Part shown: positions 37,171-46,183 of the stretch, in pieces
How the letters are laid out: each line of letters starts with the position of its first letter
Numbering within the stretch: position 1 is the stretch's first letter
Assembly: GCF_002899675.1 (NCBI RefSeq)
Contig: NZ_PKUU01000004.1
Coordinates: forward strand, 124,001-188,000
Direction of reading: 5' to 3'
DNA from: Clostridium sp. chh4-2
GTDB taxonomy: Bacteria; Bacillota; Clostridia; Lachnospirales; Lachnospiraceae
DNA: 64,000 nucleotides
Position numbers and translations under genes: made by a program
The notes under the pieces: generated by a model
What the model was told of the DNA's origin: nothing
The model's database searches: none
Seen by the model: only the letters and a program-made list of their open reading frames with translations

Positions 37171-39522
37171 CTATACTGGTATATTAATATCTGTACTAAC
37201 CTTAATATTACTATGCCAAAAGTTATATTCATCCAATTTTTGTGTTACCTCATCATAAACATTTTCCTTCGCTAACGGATCTCTTATTGTCAAAATTAAA
37301 CAAAATTCTTGACTCAGTTGAAATTCTTCAAGTATAGCCATTTTTTCCATATGGTCCCGATATACCCCCTGTAAATACAAAAACCATTTTTTATCCTCGG
37401 ACAGAAAATCTATTTTTTTCTTCTCTGTTAATTCTGATAAATCAATAGCATATTTTTTTACTGGATAATATTTGTCACCATATTGGATTAACAATCTTTC
37501 TTTTAAAGCGAAATCCTCCGCCTTATTCTTCATCTTATTTTTACTAAACATATTACCTAAGAATAAATTTTGTGCACCTTTACGTCCGACTGGATTCAAA
37601 ATGTGTCGCTGGGAAGTATCTCGAGCAAATTTCTCATCATAAGAACCAAACTTAATATCTAAATTAGACTGGCAATATTCAATCCCCTGCGATGGGTCAA
37701 GCACCGGATCGTAAACTAAAGTAGCAATTATTTGTCCTGTATAAAACCCATCCTTTATCAAGCACTGCGGCATAGGAAAATCCATAATGTCTATTTTTTC
37801 CCCTTTAGCCAAGCTATCCCTTAAAATAAGCGTAGCTTCATATGGATGATTATAGAGTATATCTGCTACATTCTTCGGAACACCAAATCCTACTTGCTTT
37901 GTTCTTTCGATTGATGGTACAGTCATTCCTTTAGGATAAGAGGCAGAATGAATAATAAGGGCTTTTAATAATAACGGGTCAAATTCTTCATTTAATTCTT
38001 GCTGCAGTCCCCCCGCTAATGCTGCTATCCTTGGAGTAGAAAAACTTGTCCCAACAGATTCAGAAAGTCCTCCATCTTTTGAAAACGATTTAACACCTGT
38101 TGTCACCAATTTCCCACTTTTGTTTATACCCGCATTTCCACCATAATGGGAAATCTCTGGTTTAATAATAAATTCCGGCCCAGGACCTACACGAGAAAAG
38201 GGCGATGGATCTCCAATCTCTGCATAATCAAAAGGCCCCTTTTTATGAGCAATAGAGCCCACTACAAGTGAGCGAACGGAATCCGCACCCTCATGAATTC
38301 TACCTTTAGGTCTATTATTTACAAAGTTGTCACAATTCCCAGCCGATTTACAAATCAACACATTATAATTTTCCTGTATTGCATCTAACGCAATAGCAAA
38401 ATCGGAAAATTTTGTATCAACCACCGGTCGAGTAATGCTAATCGACAAATTCCAAATTTTTATATTTTCATGATATAACCGTACAGCTTCTTTAATATTT
38501 TCTATTAATTCATCTTCATCCAATCCCTCTTTTGTAGTATCCGGAAATACAGTTGCATCAAATATCTGAATTCCATGATGGCCAACCCAATCTTCATCTT
38601 CGCACGCATCTCCATATAGTGCAATTCCTGCTACAAATGTGCCATGTGTTGGATTGATACTGGACTCTGGATAAACAGACCATCTATCTGGTTTCAACCA
38701 ATCCTTCAAATGAGGGATTGGTTCAATTCCGTTATCTAAAATTCCAATTGTGACATATTGTTTATTGGGATTTGGTTTCAGAATAGAGATTTCATTCTCT
38801 TGACTTAGGCTATCCAACGAAACACAATATTTAGGCATTGGCTCTATTGAAAATAGCGCATTATAAACTTCGGTCTCTTTTAACTCATCCAATTTAGCTT
38901 TTGTTAAATTCTTTAGCTTATATACATGATATTCTTCCGAATATTCTGTTTTCTGAAATTCAACGTTTTTATTTTCTAATGTCCTCTCTAATAAACGTTT
39001 GATAACAACATTTTGCTCATAGTTCTGATAATCCAATAATTTTACTTTATAGTTATACTCTTCGTCAATAATCCGTACTTCTGGTTCAAATGGTTCAAAA
39101 GTCTCCAGACAGGAAATTGCATAATCATAATTTTCATAATTCCGAATTCTTGAGGACACCTCCTGCATCTCTTCTAAAGTATCCATACGAACAAGTAAAT
39201 GGCTAGTTGATGTAAGACCTATCAAACTATCATTTTGCTTGACTTGAAAAAAAGCAGATATATCTTTACGTTTTGATTTTGCAGTTGCATCATCTTTTGT
39301 TTTTGCAACAAATACAAACGGAATAACCGTCTGTCTCCTTATATGATCTTTCATCAGATCTTCAATACCATCCAGAGAAGTAGATAACATTTGAGCTTTT
39401 TTTTGCAACTCCTCTCCCTTTAAAACCCACTTAGGCGCTTCAGAATTGCCACCTGGTTCAATCCGTAATTCATCAATATCTCGTGGAGCAAAAAATTTAA
39501 TCGGTAATTTTTCATTCTCCAT
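37171..39522 (-). CDS. ietS: Subtilisin-like serine protease of an IetAS-type system
   Basis: This 783-aa protein has an S8 catalytic triad: Asp in ILDNGIE (about 260), His in HGTFVAG (about 294) and Ser in GTSFSTP (about 492), with the oxyanion Asn region SAGNCDNF. No signal peptide is present, so it acts in the cytoplasm. A 240-residue N-terminal region and a 200-residue C-terminal region flank the protease. Its ATG comes 3 nt after the stop of the AAA ATPase gene. An AAA ATPase plus a cytoplasmic subtilase is the composition of the IetAS anti-phage system. The ATPase presumably controls proteolysis of a host or phage target. Confidence 0.87.
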   Translation of the reverse strand: MENEKLPIKFFAPRDIDELRIEPGGNSEAPKWVLKGEELQKKAQMLSTSLDGIEDLMKDHIRRQTVIPFVFVAKTKDDATAKSKRKDISAFFQVKQNDSLIGLTSTSHLLVRMDTLEEMQEVSSRIRNYENYDYAISCLETFEPFEPEVRIIDEEYNYKVKLLDYQNYEQNVVIKRLLERTLENKNVEFQKTEYSEEYHVYKLKNLTKAKLDELKETEVYNALFSIEPMPKYCVSLDSLSQENEISILKPNPNKQYVTIGILDNGIEPIPHLKDWLKPDRWSVYPESSINPTHGTFVAGIALYGDACEDEDWVGHHGIQIFDATVFPDTTKEGLDEDELIENIKEAVRLYHENIKIWNLSISITRPVVDTKFSDFAIALDAIQENYNVLICKSAGNCDNFVNNRPKGRIHEGADSVRSLVVGSIAHKKGPFDYAEIGDPSPFSRVGPGPEFIIKPEISHYGGNAGINKSGKLVTTGVKSFSKDGGLSESVGTSFSTPRIAALAGGLQQELNEEFDPLLLKALIIHSASYPKGMTVPSIERTKQVGFGVPKNVADILYNHPYEATLILRDSLAKGEKIDIMDFPMPQCLIKDGFYTGQIIATLVYDPVLDPSQGIEYCQSNLDIKFGSYDEKFARDTSQRHILNPVGRKGAQNLFLGNMFSKNKMKNKAEDFALKERLLIQYGDKYYPVKKYAIDLSELTEKKKIDFLSEDKKWFLYLQGVYRDHMEKMAILEEFQLSQEFCLILTIRDPLAKENVYDEVTQKLDEYNFWHSNIKVSTDINIPV

Positions 39523-39525
39523 AAA

Positions 39526-40626
39526 TTAGTCTCCCTTCTCTGCTTTAGAAATTCCTTGAATCTTTCTTAATGGAATTCCCAAGTTTTCATTCATTTCCTT
39601 ATGTGTTGCTCCAAATTGTAAAAGATACTGAATGTAACTATCTTCGTTGTCAATATTATGAAACCGGTGAAAATATATCTCCTTCAAAACATCCGCAAAA
39701 CACAATGTCGCTTTTTTTCTTATTATATTCTCGCGTATCGCATTATTAACTACTGTCTTTATATCCGAGTGGCTCAAACCTGCAAATGCTTTTTCAAGTA
39801 ATTCAATCTTCTTATCATACCCTACAATGCTGTTTTCGTAATTACCCAGTAAAATATTAATAAGTTTACCGATATCTTCTGCTTGCGGTTTATCTAATGT
39901 AATTACTTTTGAAAATCGTCTCCATATAGCAGGGTCCAGCAATTCATGATGGTTTGTTGCTGCGATCAATATGCTATCATTATTCAACCCATCAATATTT
40001 TGAATTAAGCTGTTGACAACTCGTTTTAATTCCCCCAGTTCATTTTTATCATCTCGCAGTTTAGCAATAACATCGAACTCATCTAAAAATAAAATACATT
40101 CACGTTTAGCTGCATAATCAAATATTTTTCTAATGTTTTTCGCAGTGCTTCCCAGCAGTGAAGAAATTAATCCGTCTAATCTTGCTGTTACTAATGGGAG
40201 TCCCGTTAATGTAGAAATATATTGAGCAACTGTTGTTTTCCCACAACCAGGAGGACCATATAGAAGCAATGAATTTGATAATTCTATACCAGCTTTTAAG
40301 AGACTATCTCTTTTCTTATAACACTCTACAAAAGAGGATATCTCCTCTTCTGTGTACTTACTCAAAACAATTTGATTAATTGATATCTGGGGAGCTGTTA
40401 TCTCAACTATATCCATTCTGCTTTCCGTATCCACTGGTTTAGTCGCAAAGCTGTCTAATGCCATTAAACTTCCTTTTTTCTTAACTATAGCATTACGAAT
40501 TTTTTTTGAAAGGGCAACTTCACCTTCTTTTTCCAGATTATTCGCTAATACCTCTGCATAATTTTGTACTTTTTCTTTATCTCCAATTAAACCTCCCTCA
40601 ATAATTTTCACTATTTCGGTATACAC
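39526..40626 (-). CDS. ietA: AAA+ ATPase of an IetAS-type system
   Basis: This 366-aa protein is a classic AAA ATPase: Walker A GPPGCGKTT (about 124), Walker B ILFLDEFD (about 180), sensor 1 LIAATNH and arginine finger WRRFSK, similar to FtsH/spastin-type modules. The first 80 residues are a helical adaptor. It starts with GTG (GGGAG at 8 nt). It lies 3 nt from the subtilase, and a strong promoter precedes it. The likely job is to detect infection and feed or activate the protease. Confidence 0.88.
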   Translation of the reverse strand: MYTEIVKIIEGGLIGDKEKVQNYAEVLANNLEKEGEVALSKKIRNAIVKKKGSLMALDSFATKPVDTESRMDIVEITAPQISINQIVLSKYTEEEISSFVECYKKRDSLLKAGIELSNSLLLYGPPGCGKTTVAQYISTLTGLPLVTARLDGLISSLLGSTAKNIRKIFDYAAKRECILFLDEFDVIAKLRDDKNELGELKRVVNSLIQNIDGLNNDSILIAATNHHELLDPAIWRRFSKVITLDKPQAEDIGKLINILLGNYENSIVGYDKKIELLEKAFAGLSHSDIKTVVNNAIRENIIRKKATLCFADVLKEIYFHRFHNIDNEDSYIQYLLQFGATHKEMNENLGIPLRKIQGISKAEKGD

Positions 40627-40660
40627 TTATCATCACTCCCTCTATCTCTTTCATGTTAAT

Positions 40661-40689
40661 ATATTACTTCTTTTTGTTATTAAAGTCAA
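40661..40689 (-). promoter_or_regulatory. Promoter of the IetAS operon
   Basis: TTGACT (40684-40689), a 17-nt spacer and TAATAT (40661-40666) lie on the minus strand. The 12-mer TAATAACAAAAA occurs twice, once just upstream of the -35 and once inside the spacer, 22 nt apart (two helical turns). This suggests a binding site for an unidentified regulator. The region around it is strongly AT-rich. Confidence 0.75.
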
Positions 40690-40774
40690 CATTTTTGTTA
40701 TTATATTTTTGTTTTTAGTTATTTTTTATTGCATTATCGTTTTTATCGTGACGCAATTGCCATCTCGCAACTTC

Positions 40775-41515
40775 TCATATTTTAATATTAATAGCACTTC
40801 TATAATTCACCCTGGCCTTCTGCGCCTGACTCATCTGATCCTTCCGATCTATCAGATATATCTTAGTCCCCTTCTTGAACCTTGCCCCAGTCTGCTTAAA
40901 CCAGAAAGGTACATCATATTCCACACACTGTTCCATGGAATCAAGTATCCAGGCGAAGTCGCAGATTCTTGCATCTGGTCCGGACTCTCCTCCGCAGGTA
41001 ACCCCTTCTATCTTTCCTGTAGCCAAATACTTCCTGATATCAATCTGTTCCAGCATCGGCTCATGAATCACAGTCCGATGTTTGATCGGCAATTCCAGAA
41101 AAACAGGAAGACGGTAGTCGGCCCGGTTTTGATTTTCACAAGTACAGCAGATCGTCACATTCTCATATCCGCTTCCCCAGTCCCCCGGTAATTCCACCTC
41201 AAATCGGTGTATACGTTTGGTAATAATAACAAAGTGCAGATCGCTGCGCCTGCGAATGATATCCCATGCTTCCGCACGCCACGCATCTGCCTCATCCAGA
41301 AAGAAATCAGAGGTCATGCAGGCATACACGCTCTCACCATCCGGCTGCAGCTTGTATTCACCCTTGCGGTTACGTTTTATTGGCATATCAAAGCTGGAGG
41401 TACGGGTCACCATACTGCTGTCCTTACCAAATTCAGCGTCCCTCCGATATACATAACAGTTTGCACAGCCTGGGCTGATTTTTTTACATCCGTGCCATGG
41501 ATTCCAGGTTGCCAT
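40775..41515 (-). CDS. DUF5131 / phage Gp37-Gp68 family protein
   Basis: The N-terminus MATWNPWHGCKKISPGCANC with following Y is the signature of the Gp37/Gp68 (DUF5131) family, whose CxxxxPGCxxC cysteines may hold a metal or Fe-S centre. Later motifs (VIITKRIHRFE, VTCGGESGPDARICDF, FWFKQTGARFK) are also characteristic. The family is widespread on phages and integrative elements; its biochemistry is unknown to me. I start at 41515 (GGAGGTG 5 nt upstream), nine codons inside the longest frame. Confidence 0.87.
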   Translation of the reverse strand: MATWNPWHGCKKISPGCANCYVYRRDAEFGKDSSMVTRTSSFDMPIKRNRKGEYKLQPDGESVYACMTSDFFLDEADAWRAEAWDIIRRRSDLHFVIITKRIHRFEVELPGDWGSGYENVTICCTCENQNRADYRLPVFLELPIKHRTVIHEPMLEQIDIRKYLATGKIEGVTCGGESGPDARICDFAWILDSMEQCVEYDVPFWFKQTGARFKKGTKIYLIDRKDQMSQAQKARVNYRSAINIKI

Positions 41516-41578
41516 ATCACCACCTCCGGTTTCCTCCATCAAATACGCCGGGAGCGCCTTTTTTCTTTCATCAAGCCC

Positions 41579-42004
41579 TTATTGTCCGTCCTCATAGACC
41601 ATCAGGCATTCCCTCTCTCCGGTTTCTTTTTCTGTCATTCGCTCCCGGACCTTGAACCCCTCTGCCAGATAAAAGGCCATTGCCCCTGTATTCTTTTCAA
41701 ACACATGCAGGGACAGCCTCTTCTTCTTTTTCACCGTTTCAATCAGCTGATGGCCGATTCCCTGTCCCTTATGTCCTATCGCTACAAAAATCCCGGCAAT
41801 GTATTCCGCATCCATTCCGATGAATCCCAGAATTTCTCCCCCCGCCTCGTATACATATACCTCTGCATTGGGCAACACTGATTTTACGGAATCGAAATTC
41901 TTCTTCCAATACTCTGCATCTATAAATGAATGAGCTTCCAGATTTCCCTCCAGCCATATGTTCATAATCTTGTCTAAATCCCGAAATTCAAATAGTCGAA
42001 TCAT
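41579..42004 (-). CDS. GNAT family N-acetyltransferase, 141 aa
   Basis: A complete small GNAT: MIRLFEFRDLDKIMNIWLEG, the acetyl-CoA loop VAIGHKGQGIGHQLIE (Q/R-x-x-G-x-G/A, about 75-90) and the C-terminal FYLAEGFKVRERMTEKETGE. It resembles YiaC/RimI-like enzymes, some of which acetylate protein or tRNA-linked amines, including toxin-type GNATs, though no antitoxin is adjacent. Good ribosome binding site (AAGGAGG). It is cargo of the mobile element, 63 nt from the DUF5131 gene. Confidence 0.9.
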   Translation of the reverse strand: MIRLFEFRDLDKIMNIWLEGNLEAHSFIDAEYWKKNFDSVKSVLPNAEVYVYEAGGEILGFIGMDAEYIAGIFVAIGHKGQGIGHQLIETVKKKKRLSLHVFEKNTGAMAFYLAEGFKVRERMTEKETGERECLMVYEDGQ

Positions 42005-42176
42005 CTCTCTGCCTCCTTACCTCTTCTCTCTATTATATCGGACCAGCCTCTATCACGCAAGCCCCAGAAGAACATTTGTTCGTTTTGTAAAACTGTTGGA
42101 TATTATGTACCCACCAGAGCCTGGTCATCATTATCATAATCCGAGTTGATTTTCTGCGGTCTTGTTCCTGCGCCTA

Positions 42177-42599
42177 CTATCTCATGGATATATCACTTAG
42201 CCCAGGCTCCTCGTTCTCCTCGACAGAAATATCCTGACAAAGCGCCGTCTGCTGATGCTCTTCCGTCTCTTGTTCCGGCCCTCCATCAAGAAAACCTCCT
42301 AACTTGTTTGGAACATAATCAGACAGCCATGTGCCTCCAAATGTCCCATAACTGCGCAGCCTCCATATCGCCAACTTTCCGACATTGATTTTCACATCCT
42401 CAAATGGAAACAGCAGGTTGGTTAATCCATCATGGCAAAAGGACCTCACATTTTTAAACTTGGTCCCTTCCAGTAAGATATCTTCCTGCGCCAATAGTCC
42501 ATTGATCCCATCCACCCACTCCTGTATATCGCCTGCGCAGCCCTGCAAAATCAGTCCCTCCGTTTTCATTCGACGTAACTCATTGATTGTGATCTCCAT
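42177..42599 (-). CDS. Mobile-element hypothetical protein, 140 aa
   Basis: GGAGGAG lies 5 nt upstream of the ATG. The protein has MKTEGLILQGCAGDIQEWVD, then LLFPFEDVKINVGKLAIWRL and FGGTWLSDYVPNKLGG, a conserved pattern I associate with integrative elements of gut Firmicutes, and an acidic tail. No catalytic motif is seen and its function is unknown. Confidence 0.75.
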   Translation of the reverse strand: MEITINELRRMKTEGLILQGCAGDIQEWVDGINGLLAQEDILLEGTKFKNVRSFCHDGLTNLLFPFEDVKINVGKLAIWRLRSYGTFGGTWLSDYVPNKLGGFLDGGPEQETEEHQQTALCQDISVEENEEPGLSDISMR

Positions 42600-42764
42600 G
42601 AAACTCCTCCTTCTATTTTTATGATAGCTTGATTCTTCTCAATTTCCCTGCAGCTATCGTTCTATACACCTGATTGCTGGTACTATGTATCCATCGGAGT
42701 TCGGGCGCTGTATCAGACTGCCTCCGCTCCGATGGCTCCGCGCCATAAATCCTATTCTTCTCTG

Positions 42765-43652
42765 CTATGTTCCATTTTCTCCCTGCCATTCCGGCAGATC
42801 AAACAGATTGATCTGCCCCTCAACCATACCCTCCTCCATCCACCACGAAAACACATCGCCTGCTGTTTTCCACTTTGTTTTTACTCCGCTCGCATGAATG
42901 GCCTCCAGCATTTTCCCAAAGGCCCGGATATAGGCCCGCTCATAGGTCGGAAACAGGCGGAATTCCGTCCAGCGGTTCTTGCCTGCTATCGGACAGCCCA
43001 GACAGCCGACCCGATGAAATCCCATATCATAAAGCGGATTCACAAGTAGTCTTTCGCAATGAATGTATTCCCACACATCCCGGTCTTCCCAGTCTACAAT
43101 CGGATTGCAGATACGTTTCCCCTTCACTGCACAGTTCTCAAACAGCCTCCGATTCTCATCGTTGTCATTATTCAGGATGATTTTCTTATTTGGATCTTTT
43201 GTGAAATTCTCAAATACACCGCGATTGTTCTTACGTTTTGTACTTTCCGCCCAACGAACCCCGGTTGTTATAAACCGATCCCGACAGTAGTTCTCCTTAA
43301 GCACCTGACAGCAATACCGCTGCAGCCTCGTAGGGGGGAACTTCTTCATTGGGATCAGGGTCCACATCGTTACCTGTTGCCCTTTATAAGTAGGATAATT
43401 CACGCGGCATGGAACCCCGATCTGTTCCAGTTGTCTGAATATCTCACGAACATAATAGATGGTTTGAGGAGCATCAGCGGTGGTAAGATTGTGTTGGATT
43501 TCGTAAGGAATTCCTGCTCTTTTCACAATTTCCCGGCACACAGTGCTGTCTTTCCCACCACTGTCGGTTACCACCAATGGGCTTCCATAGAGACGAAGGG
43601 ACATTTCGGACGCTGTCTTTACCCTTTCGATTGCCTTTTTCTCTAAATCCAT
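42765..43652 (-). CDS. PAPS-reductase-like (DndC-related) protein, 295 aa
   Basis: The PP-loop is SGGKDS (31-36), with RYCCQVLKE (about 113) and GCLGCPIAGK (about 217), the cysteine set shared with DndC/SspD and phage-encoded PAPS-reductase-like proteins. It lacks BrxP's extra ferredoxin module and is far shorter. No sulfur-donor gene adjoins it, so it may act alone or borrow the desulfurase at 17.1 kb. Such genes are common cargo of phages and integrative elements. No clear ribosome binding site was seen at the ATG, so the start is less certain. Confidence 0.85.
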   Translation of the reverse strand: MDLEKKAIERVKTASEMSLRLYGSPLVVTDSGGKDSTVCREIVKRAGIPYEIQHNLTTADAPQTIYYVREIFRQLEQIGVPCRVNYPTYKGQQVTMWTLIPMKKFPPTRLQRYCCQVLKENYCRDRFITTGVRWAESTKRKNNRGVFENFTKDPNKKIILNNDNDENRRLFENCAVKGKRICNPIVDWEDRDVWEYIHCERLLVNPLYDMGFHRVGCLGCPIAGKNRWTEFRLFPTYERAYIRAFGKMLEAIHASGVKTKWKTAGDVFSWWMEEGMVEGQINLFDLPEWQGENGT

Positions 43653-43720
43653 TCAGAAAAGAGTCAGATATCTTTTCCCGGCCGGAACCCTGCCTCCTTC
43701 TTTTTTGTTCTCCTGCAAGA

Positions 43721-43750
43721 GAAAAAGGATACCGGTTTCAACCAGTATCC
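43721..43750 (-). terminator. Terminator between ArdA-like and PAPS-reductase-like genes
   Basis: On the minus strand GGATACTGGT-TGAA-ACCGGTATCC is followed by TTTTTC. A weaker hairpin with T-tract (AGCTTCTGG / CCAGCGGCT) lies upstream at about 43825-43855. Together they end the ArdA-like transcript. Confidence 0.8.
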
Positions 43751-43946
43751 CCTTGGGCAGCCAACTGTTTTATTGTATTATTGTCCTTAAATGTTTCCTC
43801 ACCTCCTCTCCACAGAAAATAAAAAGCCGCTGGATTTTGACCAGAAGCTCTTTTTCATAAAATCACACCCGTATAAAATGATTCAGTGATTGGTATCCTT
43901 GCATCTTCCCGATTTCTACCTCAGACGGTTCTCACACTGCTCACAC

Positions 43947-45563
43947 TCATCCAAGCGCCGGCCCAGACTGGAATCCCTGTTTGAATTCCTCTTCTGTCTT
44001 GATAAACAGATTTTCATTATTATCCCGGTCCCAGAACCCCACAAAGAGGTCGCCCCGCTCCAAGCGGATTGGGCGTTCCATCAACTGCTCTCCCCAGCCG
44101 ATCTCTGCTATCTCCTTCCACTCTGCCTTGAGCCCCTCCATTTCCCTGTCCGTCAGTTCTCCATAAGTCTTAACCGTCAGTATGCCCCAGAGCTCTCCTG
44201 CATACTCCGTCACCCCCGGTACCATGGAAGCGACTCTGCGTTTTAATACTTCATTATATATGGATTCCCCCAGCCCCCGGCTATCGTAGTCCAATAAGCT
44301 CTTGGTGATTTTCTGTTCCACCATATCCTGATAGGATATGGCTTCTTCCCCACTCAGCATCTTCGGAAGGGAGGATTCCCGGTCATGCCAATATCCGGCT
44401 AAAGTCAGGGAATTATAAAGACAGAATTCCCGAATCTCTCCCTCTGGCTGATTCAGCGCATGTGATCGGTTAATAACAGGTCCATAGGAGGTCCGATAAG
44501 GGCCTGCTCCATTTAACAAGTCTAATCCATACTCGCGGAACCGGACACAAGGCTCCAATTCCTTCGGTATCTGTATATGGTGAAGGTTTAATAAATAACG
44601 TGCATAGTCATCCGGCTTTATGATATCATCCGGCAATATCTCATAATCTGCATATTCCCGAATTACCCGGCAAGTCTCATCGATGGTTCTGGGGGCTTCC
44701 GCCTCCAGGATGGCCAACAGCTTTCTCTGTGACACTTCCATCCGGTCGGCCAGCTTCCAGATCTCCCATGCCACCTGGTTGAGTTCCCCAATGGAACTTA
44801 GCGGAGGCAGGTATGCATCCAGATAGGAAAGTTTACTGGACACATAGTAATCTGTCCTCTCTGCCAGATGGTCCAATTCCCGTCGATTTCCTTCCTCTTC
44901 CAACTCTGATTCCTTCATTGGCAGCCCGAATCGGTGATTCTCATAGCGTCTTGTATTGGATGGTACACGCACTTCAAAAATCATGCGTCCGTACCGTACT
45001 GCGTCCTGGTTTTCTTTCTGGCTCAGATCTGGTTCTGGTTTTTTCCTCTGTAACAATCCATAGTCTGTCATAACTTCATTGGAAGTCTGGTTCAGCCTTC
45101 CAAAATACTCATAATCAAAATACTTCTCCAGCTCCAGCGGAAGGTGAAGGTTCATTTCCTTCATTTTATACAGGCCAAGCTGATACATGTTTGTGATATC
45201 ATTCCTCCACTCAAATTCATCCAGATGGTCAATCACTCCCATCACTTTCTCTATCGTATCTGGCTGCTCCATCTCCAGTGCCGCATTAAACAGAAGCTGT
45301 TCCCCATCCCTCCAGACGTTGATCTTCTCTGCCAGGGAATTGAGCTGTTCAAGATGCCCTTCGGAAAAAACAGATTCCCCTCTCAGACATTTCGCAAGTT
45401 CCGTAATCAATTTCATTTCTGCGACATCTCCAATAAATGGTACCATTATTGATGGATGCATCTGTCTGAGCTGCTCATACACCTGCCTGGCTGCTTCCTC
45501 CGTGGCAGGCAGTTCCAGCCAAATTCCCTCGTCCCAGTTCTCTCGTTTCACCAATACTTCCAT
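43947..45563 (-). CDS. Antirestriction protein, ArdA-like, 538 aa
   Basis: The order of segments (IGDVAEMKLITELAKCL, EQLNSLAEKINVWRD, MYQLGLYKMKEMNLHLPLEL) is that of the ArdA/antirestriction family found on Firmicutes conjugative elements. ArdA proteins mimic the bend and charge of B-form DNA and inhibit type I restriction; the composition here is strongly acidic. The protein is about three times the length of classical ArdA (about 165 aa) and may hold several units or extra domains. The ATG at 45563 has AAGGAGG 7 nt upstream; an ATG two codons earlier is too close to it. Confidence 0.72.
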   Translation of the reverse strand: MEVLVKRENWDEGIWLELPATEEAARQVYEQLRQMHPSIMVPFIGDVAEMKLITELAKCLRGESVFSEGHLEQLNSLAEKINVWRDGEQLLFNAALEMEQPDTIEKVMGVIDHLDEFEWRNDITNMYQLGLYKMKEMNLHLPLELEKYFDYEYFGRLNQTSNEVMTDYGLLQRKKPEPDLSQKENQDAVRYGRMIFEVRVPSNTRRYENHRFGLPMKESELEEEGNRRELDHLAERTDYYVSSKLSYLDAYLPPLSSIGELNQVAWEIWKLADRMEVSQRKLLAILEAEAPRTIDETCRVIREYADYEILPDDIIKPDDYARYLLNLHHIQIPKELEPCVRFREYGLDLLNGAGPYRTSYGPVINRSHALNQPEGEIREFCLYNSLTLAGYWHDRESSLPKMLSGEEAISYQDMVEQKITKSLLDYDSRGLGESIYNEVLKRRVASMVPGVTEYAGELWGILTVKTYGELTDREMEGLKAEWKEIAEIGWGEQLMERPIRLERGDLFVGFWDRDNNENLFIKTEEEFKQGFQSGPALG

Positions 45564-45612
45564 CCACATTCCTCCTTATAAACAATATGATTGAATCGTA
45601 GTTTCACAGATA

Positions 45613-46047
45613 TCAGAAAAGGACATGATCTGGAAGCGCATGGCTGTTCTGGAGTTGGGCCTGCCTTTCCTCCAGACTCTGGAACATCCCCAAATATTCA
45701 TTGACTGCATCCACCAGTTCTTTGCGGTCCTCTTCTGTAATATCAAAATTCCATACCAGTTTTCCTTCTGAATGAATGAGTGCCGGAATGATAGCACTGT
45801 CATTCTTTTGATTCTTCCCAATGACATCCATCATCAAAAAGGTTATCTGATCCACCATTCCATTCGTCCGTTCAAACACAGATACTTTTATATGAGGATA
45901 AAACTCTCTTCCTGAAGTGTTATGGAACTCAATCTTTCCGATCAGGCCATCCCCAATTCTCCCCATGCAGGTCCTGCCAAAAAATTTGGTTTCACTCATG
46001 GCAATCCTATTTTCAAACAATCGTTTCAATTCATCGATATGTCCCAT
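45613..46047 (-). CDS. Mobile-element hypothetical protein, 144 aa
   Basis: The start ATG at 46047 has GGGAGG upstream. The product (MGHIDELKRLFENRIAMSET) is soluble, alpha/beta in style, with FHNTSGREFYPHIKVSVFER in the middle and an acidic helical end. I do not recognise the family. It lies 50 nt upstream of the ArdA-like gene and is probably co-transcribed with it, so it could serve the same early-transfer role. Confidence 0.68.
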   Translation of the reverse strand: MGHIDELKRLFENRIAMSETKFFGRTCMGRIGDGLIGKIEFHNTSGREFYPHIKVSVFERTNGMVDQITFLMMDVIGKNQKNDSAIIPALIHSEGKLVWNFDITEEDRKELVDAVNEYLGMFQSLEERQAQLQNSHALPDHVLF

Positions 46048-46093
46048 ACAGTATCCCTCCCTCTTTTCTTTCCATCTGGTTATACGCATTGCC

Positions 46094-46136
46094 AACAATA
46101 AAGTCCTCAGCTCCCATGTCTGAGGATTTTATTGTT
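46094..46136. terminator. Strong hairpin, probably bidirectional terminator
   Basis: AACAATAAAGTCCTCAG and CTGAGGATTTTATTGTT pair along 17 positions with one mismatch around a 9-nt loop. It lies between the last recombinase gene and the 144-aa gene, ending the recombinase transcript. Confidence 0.75.
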
Positions 46137-46183
46137 AACAATGGGATAATCGGCGGCAGGGCTTTTCCCGCCCGCCGCTCGCC

